A DNA stretch of 25,509 nucleotides from Baffinella frigidus (Eukaryota > Cryptophyceae > Cryptomonadales > Baffinellaceae): NCBI GenBank assembly GCA_026770585.1, contig MU646773.1, forward strand, positions 171,884 to 197,392. Direction: 5' to 3'. This document shows, in pieces, positions 1 through 8,640 of the stretch. The notes under the pieces are model-generated. The model was given only the letters and a program-made list of their open reading frames with translations, did no database searches and had not been told where the DNA came from. A program made the translations under genes and the position numbers. The first letter of the stretch is position 1. Each line of letters begins with the position of its first letter.

Positions 1-146
1 GTTTGGGGTTTAGGGTTTAGGATTTAGGGTTTAGGGTTTAGGGTTTAGGGTTTAGGGTTTGGGGTTTAGGGTTTAGGGTTTAGGGTTTAGGGTTTAGGGT
101 TTAGGGTTTAGGGTTTAGGGTTTAGGGTTTAGGGTTTAGGGTTTGG
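1..146 (+). repeat. Telomere-type (TTTAGGG)n array
   Basis: About twenty near-perfect TTTAGGG heptamers with a few TTTGGGG and GATTTAGGG variants. The G-rich strand runs 5' to 3' into the window. A true chromosome end on the left would show CCCTAAA on this strand, so the array is interstitial or the contig is broken inside an array. It is C-rich on the minus strand, the coding strand of the next gene. Confidence 0.95.
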
Positions 147-522
147 GATTCAGGGGGGAGCGCCCTCTACTCATCACACACACACACCAAATCAATCGTG
201 GGGGGGGAGGGGGGGGTCAGAGGACAGGAAGTATGCACACAGCTTCGCAGGTGGTCCACTCTGAAGTGGGCGTTTATTGCCAGGCTGGTCAGAAGAGGGG
301 CGGAACGGGACGCGATGTCCACATCTGTGGAAACCCGTTGAACGACACCGGCGCTCAACCGAAAAAGACTGTTGACTGTCCTGGGGAGAGCTTGTACCGG
401 GACGATGCGAGTCCCGAGACAACGTTCCTTCGCCGCCACCAGTCGAACAAGAGACATCGTAGATTGATTGAAACGGGATAGCTGAGCGAGACTACAGAAA
501 CCCCCATACCTGTAACGGACTC
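147..522. other. No recognisable gene; possible 3' flank
   Basis: About 375 bases after the telomere array. It holds a short CA run (174-187) and G-runs (200-217). Overlapping open frames exist on both strands, including a minus-strand frame of 119 codons, but none resembles a family I know and none shows clear splice-site support. It probably lies downstream of the minus-strand membrane-protein gene or holds unrecognised last exons of it. Confidence 0.4.
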
Positions 523-3500
523 TCAAGCGGAGTGGCCACCCTGCCCCACCCCCTTCTGAACATTAGTTGCACACGATCTGTTTTCTGCGAGGCTCCCGGG
601 GAGGGGAGTTCCCTTTACGCGGTAGAGTGTGATGACGATTCGGACGTGGAAGACGCCGACGAAATAGCCACTGAGGGGCGGAAGGCCTATCGCTACCCCT
701 CCGAAGCGGACCGAATCAATCATGTGACTTGAGCCATTTCCCGCTCGGAGCAATCCGTATTCGGAGATAATGGATTGCCTGCAATGCAAAAAAGATTTTC
801 TTGATTTGGTCCACTTCGGAGGGCTAGGGCGCTTGCCTGAACGCGGTAGAGTGTGATGACGATGAGTACGTAGAAGACGCCGACGAAATAGCCGCTCTCG
901 CACCCGTACTGCGCAGAGACGATTTCCGTGTTGTTTTGCTTCTCGCAGAAATGCGACCTGCAGCGCGAAACACGGTCACGAGCGTTGGGGGCCGACTTCA
1001 CCGCTTGACTTCGCTCGAGCACAACTCTCTTCGGAGGGTGGTGTCTCAAAGGTGTCTATCCACATAGTGGCACACAGAGTCTATCTCTGCCTCAGTCGGG
1101 TTGGCTGATCGTTTTCACAAAAGTGGACGAATGTGTACCGCACACCAGGGAAATCAACTTCCGGTCTCCTCATTTTGAGGAGATCAGATTAACTGAGGCA
1201 GCGCTAGAGAGTGTGCGGTCTGGTACCAGTAGGGCGCGAGGAGGATGAGCGAGATGTGGATGAGAGCGAAACAGAAGGCATCACCATCGACAACCCCGGC
1301 GACAAAAAGCTAGCGCTCACCAGTAGGGGGCGACAAAGCGCCCAGGTTCACCAACATGTAGGCTGAGAGACTGGGGTACCAGTAGGGGGCGAGGAGGATG
1401 GAGGAGATGTGGATGAGGGCGAAGCAGAAGAGGCGGAGCCCAACGGGCGTCTCTGTGTCTCGGGCCGACTGCCGATTCTCAACTTGACACGCTGGCTCCC
1501 CGGTACAAACCCGTCAACTTTCCCGCTGGTTGCAGCCCAGGCTCACTGAATTGGTGAGTCTGAATCGACTGGGGCAGGGAGACTCATCCTCGAAAACACG
1601 GTGCTGAGTGTGCGCTTGGGGAGGGTGGGGTTTGGTACCAGTAGGGTGCGAGGAGGATGGGGGAGATGTGGATGAGGGCGAAGCAGAAGAGGCGGAGCCC
1701 GACGGGCGTCTCGGTGTCTCGCACCGCGCGCACCTCTTCGAAATTCGCCATCATATCCCGCAGGTACACCTGTACCGAGGCTGGCTCGTCTTAAGGCTCA
1801 TAACCGTTTGGATCACTCATCTCCAGACTTGAGCGTAATGCAGGAGAAGAAAGAAGATCTGTGGCCCCGCCACGCCCCAGCACACACGTTACCACGAGAC
1901 CCGAAACCCGAAACCTACAGGACTTGCCCAGACATAACACAGGTGGTACCGAACGCAACACATAAGGCGCGCCGCCTGCACTGACAGCACCGCCCAGGTG
2001 CACGTTGTACGTACGGTAGCCAGCACGTGCGTGTGCCCCCCCCTCCTGAGGGCAGCACACGCAACTTCTAGCGCTGCCTCAGTCGGATTGACTGATCGTT
2101 TTCACAGTTGACCGCCTGCACTGGCAGCACCGCCCAGCTGCATGCTGCACGCTCAACCCTAGTAAACCACACACCCTAATGTTTAGGCCCTTCATCCCAT
2201 AGGGTGTGGGGTCCGCCTGCACTGGCAGCACCGCCCAGCTGCATGCTGCACGCTGCACGCTAAACCCTGAGAAACCCTAAACCCTAGGGTTTATTCCCTA
2301 AACCCTAGGGCTGAACCCTGAGAAACCCCAAACCCTAGGGGTTATGCCCTACACCCCTAGGGTTTAGGGTTTAGGGCACGTGCAGTAGCGTGTACGTGCC
2401 TCCCCCTCCTGATGGCAGACATCGCAACCTAGCTCTGCCTCACTGAGGTTGGCTCATCGTGTTCACACCAAAAGTTGACGGATTTGTTCCACACACCCGG
2501 GCACTCAACTTCCGGTCTCCTCATTTTGAGGAGACCAGATTGACTCAGGCAGAGCTAGGCAACTTGGCAGATGCACACCTGGAGTCGCGACAGGCCGCCT
2601 TCCCCCGGTTTCGAGAAGCCGGTCTTGGCGCTCAGGTCTCTGATTTTGAGGGAGATGGCTGCGAAGCCATCGTAGGGATTTTGAATAACCCCTAAGCGAT
2701 GAGACCTAGGACCCTATGGTAGGCAATCCGTAGGGACATAGGGGGGTTCCTACGGATAAGGTAACGGACACTCGGGCTCTCAGCGCCCGAAAATCCCTTC
2801 GAAGTCCGCTGTGTGGTTAGTAGGCGCACCTGGAGACGCGACAGGCCGCCTTCCCCCGGTTTCGAGTACCCGGTCTTGGCGAGCAGGTCTCGGATTTTGA
2901 GGGAGATGGCTGTGAAGCCGTCGTATACCACGTGCCCCGCTTCCGTCATGTGCGGGGATTTCATGTACCTGACCGCACCCCCTTTTCAGGAACCGAACCA
3001 GGACCCGAATCGTATGTTGACCCGTGTCAGTCCTTGCGGGTTTTTCAAGACCCTTGCGGGCTTAACAAAACGAAAATAGCAACGGGGTCGAGTGGCTTTG
3101 AGGGAGATGGCTGTGAAGCCGTCGTAGACTACGTGCCCCGCTTCTGTCATGTGCGGCGACATCATGTTCCTGCACGTACATAGATTGTTGGATCACGCAT
3201 CGCCAGGTTCGAGAGTAAAAAAAAAGAGAAGATGATGAAGAAGAAGAAGAAGACTTCTTGTACCTGCCATCACGCACCCCATCCCGTTTAGAGTTTTCGA
3301 GAGAGAGAGATAGACAGAGAGAGCACGAGCGAGAGAGACGAGTGAGCGAGAGAGAGCGAGAGAGCGAGCGAGAGAGATATATAGAGAGATATAGAGAGAT
3401 AGAGAGAGAGAGACGAGTTAGTAATGGGCCACCACAGCCTCACACCCTAAACTCAGCCCCACCATGTTGACTCAACCGGCAAGGTCTTGCAATTCATCCA

Positions 3501-4697
3501 GGGCTTTGAGCCATTACTCGGAAAATCTGGGGGGGGGGGGAAGACACAGCCTAACCCGGGTAGCTCGCTTGCACGAGGTGTACCAGGAGAGGCACAGCGT
3601 GAAGAGTCGCGGGAGGCTGCGTAGCGCTGCCGCAGTCTATCTGGGCGCACCAATTTGGAGAGCCCGGGTTCGTTTCCGCTCCACAGTTGACGGATGTGCA
3701 CCGCGTACACCCACCATGTCAACTTTAGAACATAAAACCAGCATGTCAACTTGAGAATAGTCTGACAACCAACCTGCGTGAGGCATAGCTAGGATGGTGC
3801 ACACCACTCAATGTCGACGTTCTGTGCGGTACAAATCCGTCGACTTTGGAGCGGAAAAGAGCCCGGGCTCACCGGGTTGGTGAGCCCAAAATAGAGTGAT
3901 ACAGAGCGAGAGAGGCGGCAGTCGCGGGAGGGTGCATACCACCAACTACCAGAAGCGAACCAAATCGAAGAATGGCAAACGTTGATTTCCCCTGCACACT
4001 AAACTCTCAGGGTTTAGTCTGCAGGGGGAATCAAGTGTTGCTTTGGTTCACTTCTGGTGGCTGGTGGTACCACTCGATATCGTCAACCAGCCGCCGGAAG
4101 ATCTCCTCAACCTCCCCAGCGATCTGCCCGTCCCCGGTTTGGTCGAACGTCTTGAAGATGAGGTACGTCGCGAAAATGGTCCCCTTGAGGTGCGCCAGCG
4201 CCGCGAGCGCGCGCTCCCGCCGGGAGAACGACGCCTGCCCCGCGCTCCCCGTCAGCTCTGGCCACGGGCCAGATTTCCCCCCCAATTTCCCAACGCAACT
4301 CCAAGCCTCGCATCTGAAGCCTTCGCCTGGGGTTAGTGCAGCCGGGTGTGCTCCCGAACTCCGGGCCGTGAACACCTCAGATGGTTAGCCCAGTGGAGCA
4401 GGCTCCGGGTTGCACCTGCACGGAGAAGACGAGCGGGAAGATGGTGCCGACAGCGACGATGTTCATCGAGAAGTCGAACGAGAAGTCAAGCATTCCCTTG
4501 GCGCAGAAGAGAGTGGCGGTCGCCGTGCAGACCACCATGAAGAACGTGTGCCACGTCGATGCGAACCGGATCCCCTCCCACACGAGCGCGGCAGCCTCCA
4601 GGAAGCGCGACCAGTTGCTCGTCATGCCGCCCAGCTTCCCGGTCACCCCCTTGATGCGCGCCGCCATGACCATCCCGCTGTCGATAACGACCCCCAT
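523..4697 (-). CDS. Bestrophin-like multi-pass membrane protein, spliced gene
   Basis: Minus-strand exons: 4697-4416, 4234-4071, 2968-2830, 1769-1639, 957-837, and tentatively 555-523. The first five join in frame (phases 0, 2, 0, 2); TG|G tryptophan codons are completed at two junctions, giving 279 codons. Introns are GT-AG except the last, which uses a GC donor (CAG|GCAAGC). Hydrophobic segments lie in exon 1 (FFMVVCTATATLF and IVAVGTIFPLVFSV), exon 4 (LFCFALIHISPILLAPYW) and exon 5 (GYFVGVFYVLIVITLYRV). The stretch FPLVFSVQ/ASFSRRERAL and the later YLRDMMANFEEVR ... TPVGLR block resemble an algal/stramenopile membrane family related to bestrophin/UPF0187 anion channels, by my recollection. 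The ATG at 4697 is preceded by in-frame stops, although an acceptor near 4729 could add an upstream exon. The usual acidic C-terminal tail was not found; exon 6 (ten residues, then TGA, after ACTAATGTTCAG) is weak. The exon chain is firmer than the family name. Confidence 0.72.
617..673 (-). pseudogene. Echo of membrane-gene exon 5
   Basis: Repeats the GYFVGVFYVLIVITLYRV-coding part of exon 5 with a few substitutions (FHVRIV for FYVLIV). It lies inside the last intron and its donor end is changed. It looks like a decayed partial exon duplication, not a used exon. Confidence 0.75.
1083..1208. mobile_element. R1 MITE-like element (degenerate)
   Basis: About 126 bp with inverted ends built on CTGCCTCAGT, at 1087 and again reversed near 1194. 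It carries the R1 core (GTGGACGAATGTGTACCGCACACC ... TCAACTTCCGG, quoted in part). No coding capacity. It sits in intron 4 of the membrane gene, just beside an echo of exon 4. Confidence 0.6.
1222..1348 (-). pseudogene. Echo B of membrane-gene exon 4 plus a fragment
   Basis: Positions 1222-1279 repeat the 3' half of exon 4 (FCFALIHIS-ILLAPYW) including the TACTG|GTACC donor. A further scrap of the same exon end, CCAGTAGGGGGCGA on the plus strand, lies at 1322-1335. Both lie in the intron that follows exon 4. Confidence 0.75.
1375..1462 (-). pseudogene. Echo A of membrane-gene exon 4
   Basis: A longer copy of exon 4 covering RDTETPVGLRLFCFALIHIS to LLAPYW and the GTACC donor. Only a few bases differ from the full exon at 1639-1769. 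It lacks the upstream YLRDMMANFEEV segment and its acceptor, so it is unlikely to be spliced as such. Confidence 0.78.
1475..1570. mobile_element. R1 core fragment
   Basis: Contains CTCAACTTGACACG, then GTACAAACCCGTCAACTTTC and GGCTCACTGAATTGGTGAGTC, which match the core of the R1 family seen at 3627, 12115 and 20156. The ends are not clear. It interrupts the region just 5' of echo A on the coding strand. Confidence 0.5.
1970..2268. repeat. Three dispersed copies of a 45-55 bp unit
   Basis: The unit CGCCTGCACTGGCAGCACCG followed by CCCAGCTGCATGCTGCACGC occurs at about 1973, 2111 and 2213. The first copy is diverged. They lie in intron 3 of the membrane gene. No coding meaning was found. Confidence 0.7.
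2262..2377. repeat. Head-to-head telomere-like heptamers
   Basis: CCCTAAA-type and TTTAGGG-type heptamers alternate and meet as AAACCCTAGGGTTT (about 2289 and 2357). The result is a fold-back array, unlike the one-direction arrays elsewhere in the window. Confidence 0.8.
2429..2558. mobile_element. R1 MITE-like element, intact ends
   Basis: About 130 bp bounded by inverted CTAGCTCTGCCT ... AGGCAGAGCTAG. The internal GGTCTCCTCATTTTGAGGAGACC is itself a palindrome. The core has AAGTTGACGGATTTGTTCC and CACACACCCGGGCACTCAAC. Non-coding. It lies about 13 bp beyond the donor copied in the exon 3 echo. Confidence 0.75.
2571..2682 (-). pseudogene. Echo of membrane-gene exon 3 (3' part)
   Basis: Minus-strand frame reads YDGFAAISLKIRDLSAKTGF ... 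GGLSRLQ followed by a GTGTGC donor. It matches the 3' two-thirds of exon 3 (2830-2968) with a few changes. On the coding strand it follows exon 3 with an R2 element between, so exon, palindrome and partial copy are arranged in series. Confidence 0.85.
2690..2817. mobile_element. R2 palindromic element
   Basis: The ends are related to CACAGCGGACTTCGAAGGGA / GGGGTTATTCAAAATCCC. The core is CCTTATCCGTAGGAAC ... GTCCCTACGGATTGCCTACC. Related copies lie at 15035, 15190 and 16805. On the coding strand it begins about 13 bases after the 5' splice site of exon 3. Confidence 0.72.
3093..3170 (-). pseudogene. Second echo of membrane-gene exon 3 (5' part)
   Basis: Minus-strand reading MMSPHMTEAGHVVYDGFTAI continues to SLK and then diverges. 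It copies the 5' half of exon 3 and lies upstream of it in intron 2. The true exon at 2830-2968 is the only copy with both splice sites and the right phase. Confidence 0.85.
3228..3416. repeat. GAA and GA-rich microsatellites
   Basis: (GAA)n with an A-run at 3217-3256, and interrupted (GA)n / GAGC repeats at 3298-3416. They lie in intron 2 of the membrane gene. The open frames across them are low complexity and not credible proteins. Confidence 0.9.
3627..3793. mobile_element. R1 element
   Basis: Inverted ends TAGCGCTGCCGCAGTCT ... GCGTGAGGCATAGCTAGGA. The core has CACCAATTTGGAGAGCCCGG, CCGCTCCACAGTTGACGGAT and CATGTCAACTT. It is followed by a second partial R1 copy. Confidence 0.65.
3800..3925. 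mobile_element. R1 element, partial copy
   Basis: Contains TGTGCGGTACAAATCCGTCG, then ACTTTGGAGCGGAAAAGAGC and CCGGGCTCACCGGGTTGGTG, in inverted orientation to its neighbour at 3627-3793. Confidence 0.6.
3937..4070 (-). repeat. Imperfect inverted repeat at the 5' end of intron 2
   Basis: Arms of about 60 bp face each other round a short loop near 4005. The arm starting at the splice donor (GTACCACCAGCCACCAGAAG) pairs with TTCTGGTAGTTGGTGGTATG on the same strand. In the pre-mRNA a long hairpin would start at the first base of the intron after exon 2. Confidence 0.8.
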
Positions 4698-4966
4698 CTT
4701 GCTCCCCGCCAAACGTTGATCCGCAGCCTGCTAGCGTCAACTAAAGCAGTTCCGGGTGTGGTCAACCGTGAAGCCTCTTGGTCGCAGCGTGAAACCTCTT
4801 GATCGCAGCAATGATCAAGCTTGACGAAGGCGAAAGCTTCCTTCAATGTCCAGCCATATTTTGGGCGATAATCAAACAGGTTATGAGCAGAAAAAGGGCT
4901 CCAACGACTTCCAAAATCCGGAGGGCATCGCGCGGCGTTCAGGCTCTGCTGCGTTCTCTCCACAGC
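4698..4966. promoter_or_regulatory. Shared divergent promoter region
   Basis: About 270 bp between the start codons of the minus-strand membrane gene and the plus-strand FG-repeat gene. It is lower in GC than the flanking exons. It holds two tandem copies of the 21-mer CGTGAARCCTCTTGRTCGCAG (4767-4787 and 4788-4808; the motif is 21 bases with one trimmed here: CGTGAARCCTCTTGRTCGCA). An in-frame ATG at 4811 could lengthen the plus gene by 52 residues. No TATA box is evident. Confidence 0.5.
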
Positions 4967-7900
4967 ATGAACTTCTCCACCCCCCCCCCCATCGGGAGCA
5001 GCTTCAGCGCCAAGCTGGACGCCGCCGCAACCCCAGCGATGGGTTTCGGTGCGGTGGCGCCTCCAGCTGGCGGTGGCTTCGGCTTTGGAGCGAAGCTCGA
5101 TCCCCCAGCACTCCCAGCGGCGGTGGCGCCTCCAGCTGGCGGCGGCTTCGGGTTTGGAGCGAAGCTCGCTCCTGCCGCGGCCCCAGCACTCCCAGTGCGG
5201 ACATCCCCAGCACCCCCAGTGCGGCAGCGCCAGGATCCGGGCGGGATCGCGCCCGCTTGGACGCAGGCTGTTGGAGGGGACGAAAACGCGCGGCGGGAGC
5301 GGGATCTGGTGGATGGCTTGAAGTGGGCGGTGTCGCACAAGAGCGCGGTTGTCTGTCTGGCGGCGAGCTGGCTGCCAGAGCCGTACATCCAAGCAGGGGT
5401 AAAGTGGCTGCGGCGGGAGGCGGCGAAGCTAACTGACGTCCGGTTCGTGTTTGTGCTCCTGGAGGGGCACGCGCCCGAGCTTCTCCCGCGCTTGCAGATC
5501 GTGCTCCACCACAATCTGCGCGTCGTCGGCCACGCTGACGAGGCGGTCGTGCTCCGCGAGCTCCTCCAGTCCAACGCCGACCTCGTGAAGCAGTACCCCG
5601 CCGTGCTCCTCCTCAAGGCCGGGAAAGTCGAGCAGGTCGTCCACGGGCTCCGCCCCGAGGACATCGAGGGCATCTGCAACAAAGCCCGGACCGCCAAGGT
5701 CGCGACGGGCGGGATCGGCGCCCCCGCCCCCGGAACGACCCCCGCCGAGGCCTTGGACGGAAATGCGCTCCACCGCGGCCCCAGCGCCCGAGGGGGTGGC
5801 AAGTCCGCGCCACTCGACATCCCCGAGGACATCCGGCTCTGCCGCGCGACGGTCGCGTCCTTGCTCACCGACGCCGCGGCCCACGCCAAGGAGCTGGCCG
5901 GGAAGGTGACGGCGGCCGCGGCGCAGCCTCCTGTCGCGGCGTCTGCGGCGGAGGCGGGCGCGCTCGCGGAGCAGGAGAAGGCGTGCGTCGCGCTGGTCCA
6001 GGGTGCTGAACACGCGCGGCACGATGGGGCCGGGCAGGTGCGGCGCGCCCGCCCCTCTCAAGGTTTTCTCTGTCTGGTGTACGGCGAGACCATTTGCTAC
6101 TGGACTGGGGCCTGACCAGAGTGTCGCGCGATGTGCATCGTTGAATCTGAAGATTCATCTTCCAAACCCCACCCCCGAGATTCTGATCCGGAAGCGTGTG
6201 CCGGGGCGCGGGTCGTTTGCTGCTGGGGCCTTGCCAGAGTGTAGATAGGCCGGGCATCATTCAACATGCCAACTCTCACTCCCGAAATTCTGATCTGGAA
6301 GCGTGTGCAGGGGCGCGGGTCGTTTGCTCGGAAGATCCACGAGGAGGGGCTGCAGACAAGCAAGGACCTCGCGCAGGCGAGCGTCCCCCGTATGCTTTTT
6401 GACTAACCCCAGCTTTTTCCTGTGCGGGGGACACTTCGGACCCGTACGCCTCCGAAGTTGACTTGCCGAATTCGTGTGCAAAGGTCGATTCGTATGGAGA
6501 AGTTGGGGGCTCGGGGCAGTGCAGGTTGTTATCCACAGGGACGGGACTGCTAGCTCTGTCCCAGCCTCTGTGGGCTCACTAATTTCGTGAGGCCATGCTC
6601 TTCCCCGCTCCAAAGTTGACAGACCTGTAGAGCCATTCCGGTAGGACTTGTCGCGTTTTCGACTTCGAGATTTCAAGATTTCAGACTTCAAAAAGGTTTT
6701 AAAGGGCGTAAAACGTTTCAAAACACACCGTTTCAAATCTCATGGTACAAATGAAGTCTCGAAGTCTCGAAGTCTCGAAATCGAAAACGCGACAAGTCCT
6801 ACCGGAATAGCTCTACCGCACACCCAGTCAACTTGAGAATACTCAGCGAACCCGACTGACACAGAGCTAGGACTGTGGCGCAGGCCCTGGCAGTACCTGC
6901 ATCGTGTCACGACGTCACCCCAAAGTTGACAGGTTTGTACTGCACACCCGGGATATCAACTTGTGGATAGTCCGGGAGACGGTGGCGGGGCTGTGGATTT
7001 AGCCAGAAGGATTGGGCCAGAAATCCCTTCGTAGCCCGCTGTGAAAATTATTGCACGTGAAAGAGGGCACGAAACGAGGGCACAAAATGCAGGTGAAAGA
7101 GGGCACGAAACAATATTGCGCCCACGAATGTCTCAAATTCCCAGACCTTTGACGCGTTTCCGGGCAAGAATCAGCGTTACTTAAAACTGAATTTCTGATT
7201 TGTGACTTGGCGTTTTCCACAGGCGCTGGCTGCGCTGTCGAGGTGCGAGGCGCACGTGAAAGAGGGCACGCGCGCGGGGGCTGCCACGTCCATCTCCACG
7301 TCCTTGGATCGCCTCAAGGTCGCGCCCCCGCTTTCTCAAACCTTAAACCCTAGACCCCACACCCCAAACCCTACACCCTGAACCCTGAACCCTGAACCTT
7401 GAACCTTGAACCCTAAACCCTAAACCCTAAGCCCTGAACCCCATACTCTAAACCCCAAACCCTAAACCCTAAACCCTACACCTTAAACCCTAAACCAACA
7501 AGTGTCTTGCTCGTTTGCCCACCCGCCGACCCCGGTACACATGATGGCAACTCCTCACACACGCACACACAAAGCGGCGCCATGCACTAGCGGGCCTCAG
7601 CGGCGAGGCGCGTGAACCCCCACACCCCTCCTTCTGGTAACAGAATCGTGACTTGAACAAGCATCGCATAACCAGGATGCGTCGCACGGCGCACGAGGCG
7701 GAGGGGCTCATCACTATTCACCTATTTTCGTCTTAACCCCGTCTATCATATCTCTTCCAGGATGAGAACGCTGCGCTCAAGACCGACTTGCAGAAGCGCA
7801 CTGACAACCCCCTCCCGTGCAGGCCAAAGGACACTGAATCAGTATCCCTTTTATGCTATGTTACGCATGGATGTTATTCCCAAGATATAAACAACCCCCC

Positions 7901-8395
7901 TCACCCCACGCCCCCCCCCCCGTGCAGGCCACGGTGGTCGACAAGGGCGAGGCCCCCTCGCGCATCAAGTGCTCCTCCTGGCTCGAGGCCGAGCTCGGGG
8001 CCTGGTCCGCGCTCACCGCCTCCGCCCCCCCGCACGGCGGGGCACACCCACGCACCCCATCCACCGACAAGGAGGCGAAACACCGCCTCTCCCCGCTCGC
8101 GTGGGCGATGCAGTCCTCCCCCACCACCCGCTCACGCACAACGTCCCCCGCCCCCCCGACCCCCACGCCGCGGAGCACGGCGGGGGACATGCTGCGCACG
8201 CCGCCGCCGCCGGCAAGGGGGGCCGCGAGGGCTACGGCGTCGCCTGGGTCGCCATGGACGCCTCACCAGGTCCCGCCCCGCCCCTCAAAAAGCAGCGTTG
8301 CCGGGGCGCCCCTCGAGGCTGTGTTCGGTGTTGGGCCTGGGCGGGGCAGCGGGGGGGGGCGAGCTTTCAGGACACCAGGCCCCCTCCGTGCCTGA
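4967..8395 (+). CDS. FG-repeat protein with CxxC-less thioredoxin-like domain, spliced
   Basis: Exons: 4967-6037 (357 codons), 6311-6376 (GC donor CAG|GCGAGC), 7223-7318, 7761 to about 7793, and 7928-8269 or on to the stop at 8393-8395. The first three junctions are phase 0 with AG acceptors. Residues 1-70 hold GFG/GFGFGAKL repeats in Pro/Ala/Gly-rich sequence, like the FG repeats of nucleoporins. Residues about 125-240 look like a thioredoxin fold: AVVCLAASWLPEPY takes the place of the WCGPC strand, and QYPAVLLLKAGKVEQVVHGL looks like the cis-Pro and last strands. Both catalytic cysteines are absent, suggesting a binding role. Exons 2-4 and the end of exon 1 are helical (FARKIHEEGLQTSKDLAQ, LAALSRCEAHVKEG, DENAALKTDLQ). 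The last exon is Pro-rich. The donor after DENAALKTDLQ was not found, so the 3' part is uncertain, and the gene may continue to the terminal exon at 11299. The function (nuclear pore or otherwise) is inference. Confidence 0.62.
6105..6222 (+). pseudogene. Upstream echo of FG-gene exon 2 and its flank
   Basis: Repeats the segment at 6225-6330 (GGGGCCT-GACCAGAGTGT ... CCGAGATTCTGATCCGGAAG ... GGCGCGGGTCGTTTGCT). The second copy runs into the true exon 6311-6376. This copy breaks off after the first few codons of the exon. Confidence 0.72.
6548..6871. mobile_element. R1 element carrying a nested MITE
   Basis: Ends CTAGCTCTGTCCC ... GACACAGAGCTAG, with core CCGCTCCAAAGTTGACAGAC and CCGCACACCCAGTCAACTTG. 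The core is split by a 184-bp palindromic element at 6630-6813. It lies in intron 2 of the FG gene. Confidence 0.8.
6630..6813. mobile_element. Nested 184-bp MITE with TA duplication
   Basis: Terminal inverted repeats of at least 32 bp start GAGCYATTCCGGTAGGACTT and go on GTCGCGTTTTCGA. TA flanks both ends (6628-6629 and 6814-6815). The interior is AT-rich, with three GAAGTCTC-type units. The TA target and long inverted ends suggest Tc1/mariner-type mobilisation. It encodes no transposase. Confidence 0.88.
6905..7045. mobile_element. R1 and R2 fragments
   Basis: An R1 core piece at 6918-6985 (CCAAAGTTGACAGGTTTGTA, then CTGCACACCCGGGATATCAA) is followed by an R2 end at 7005-7045 (AGAAATCCCTTCGTAGCCCG). 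Intronic. Confidence 0.55.
7050..7108 (+). pseudogene. Two short echoes of FG-gene exon 3
   Basis: GCACGTGAAAGAGGGCACG from exon 3 (7252-7270) recurs at 7052-7070 and, one base off, at about 7090-7108. A GAGGGCAC scrap lies between them. Both are upstream of the exon in the preceding intron. Confidence 0.75.
7338..7497 (+). repeat. C-rich telomere-like array in intron
   Basis: Degenerate CCCTAAA, CCCTGAA and CCTTGAA heptamers. It is C-rich on the coding strand of the FG-repeat gene and starts about 20 bp after the donor at 7319. Confidence 0.95.
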
Positions 8396-8550
8396 AAAAA
8401 CACCGCCCCTGCCTCTTGGGCTTTATGGTGTCCGCCCCTGCCACGTTAGGTTGACGGTGTTGGGGCATGTGGGGCGCCCGTTCCACGTTTGTGCAAGGGT
8501 GGGGCGTGTCGGTGGTTTTCTGGTGTTAGGGCCTGGGTGCGGCGGCGGGC

Positions 8551-8593
<43 letters not shown>

Positions 8594-8640
8594 GGACGAG
8601 CCCGCCTCGTGATGTACCTCTCAACCCTATCCGCTGACAG
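8270..8640 (+). other. 3' part of FG gene, GC-rich tail and GT microsatellite
   Basis: From the possible donor at 8270 one frame stays open to a stop at 8395. (GT)n spans 8552-8591. A GYGVAWVAMDASP-like reading in a second frame near 8230-8270 could point to a frameshift or a further exon, but I could not settle it. Confidence 0.4.

Noticed and set aside
143-526. Open frames of 112 and 119 codons on opposite strands
   Set aside because: They overlap, match no family, include low-complexity sequence and have no splice or echo support; described as unassigned.
3258-3470. Arg/Glu/Ser-rich open frame
   Set aside because: It is the translation of a GA microsatellite.
4799-4966. Longer N-terminus for the FG-repeat protein
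   Set aside because: Base composition is unlike the exon and includes the tandem promoter repeats; the ATG at 4967 begins the repeat domain. Kept only as an alternative.
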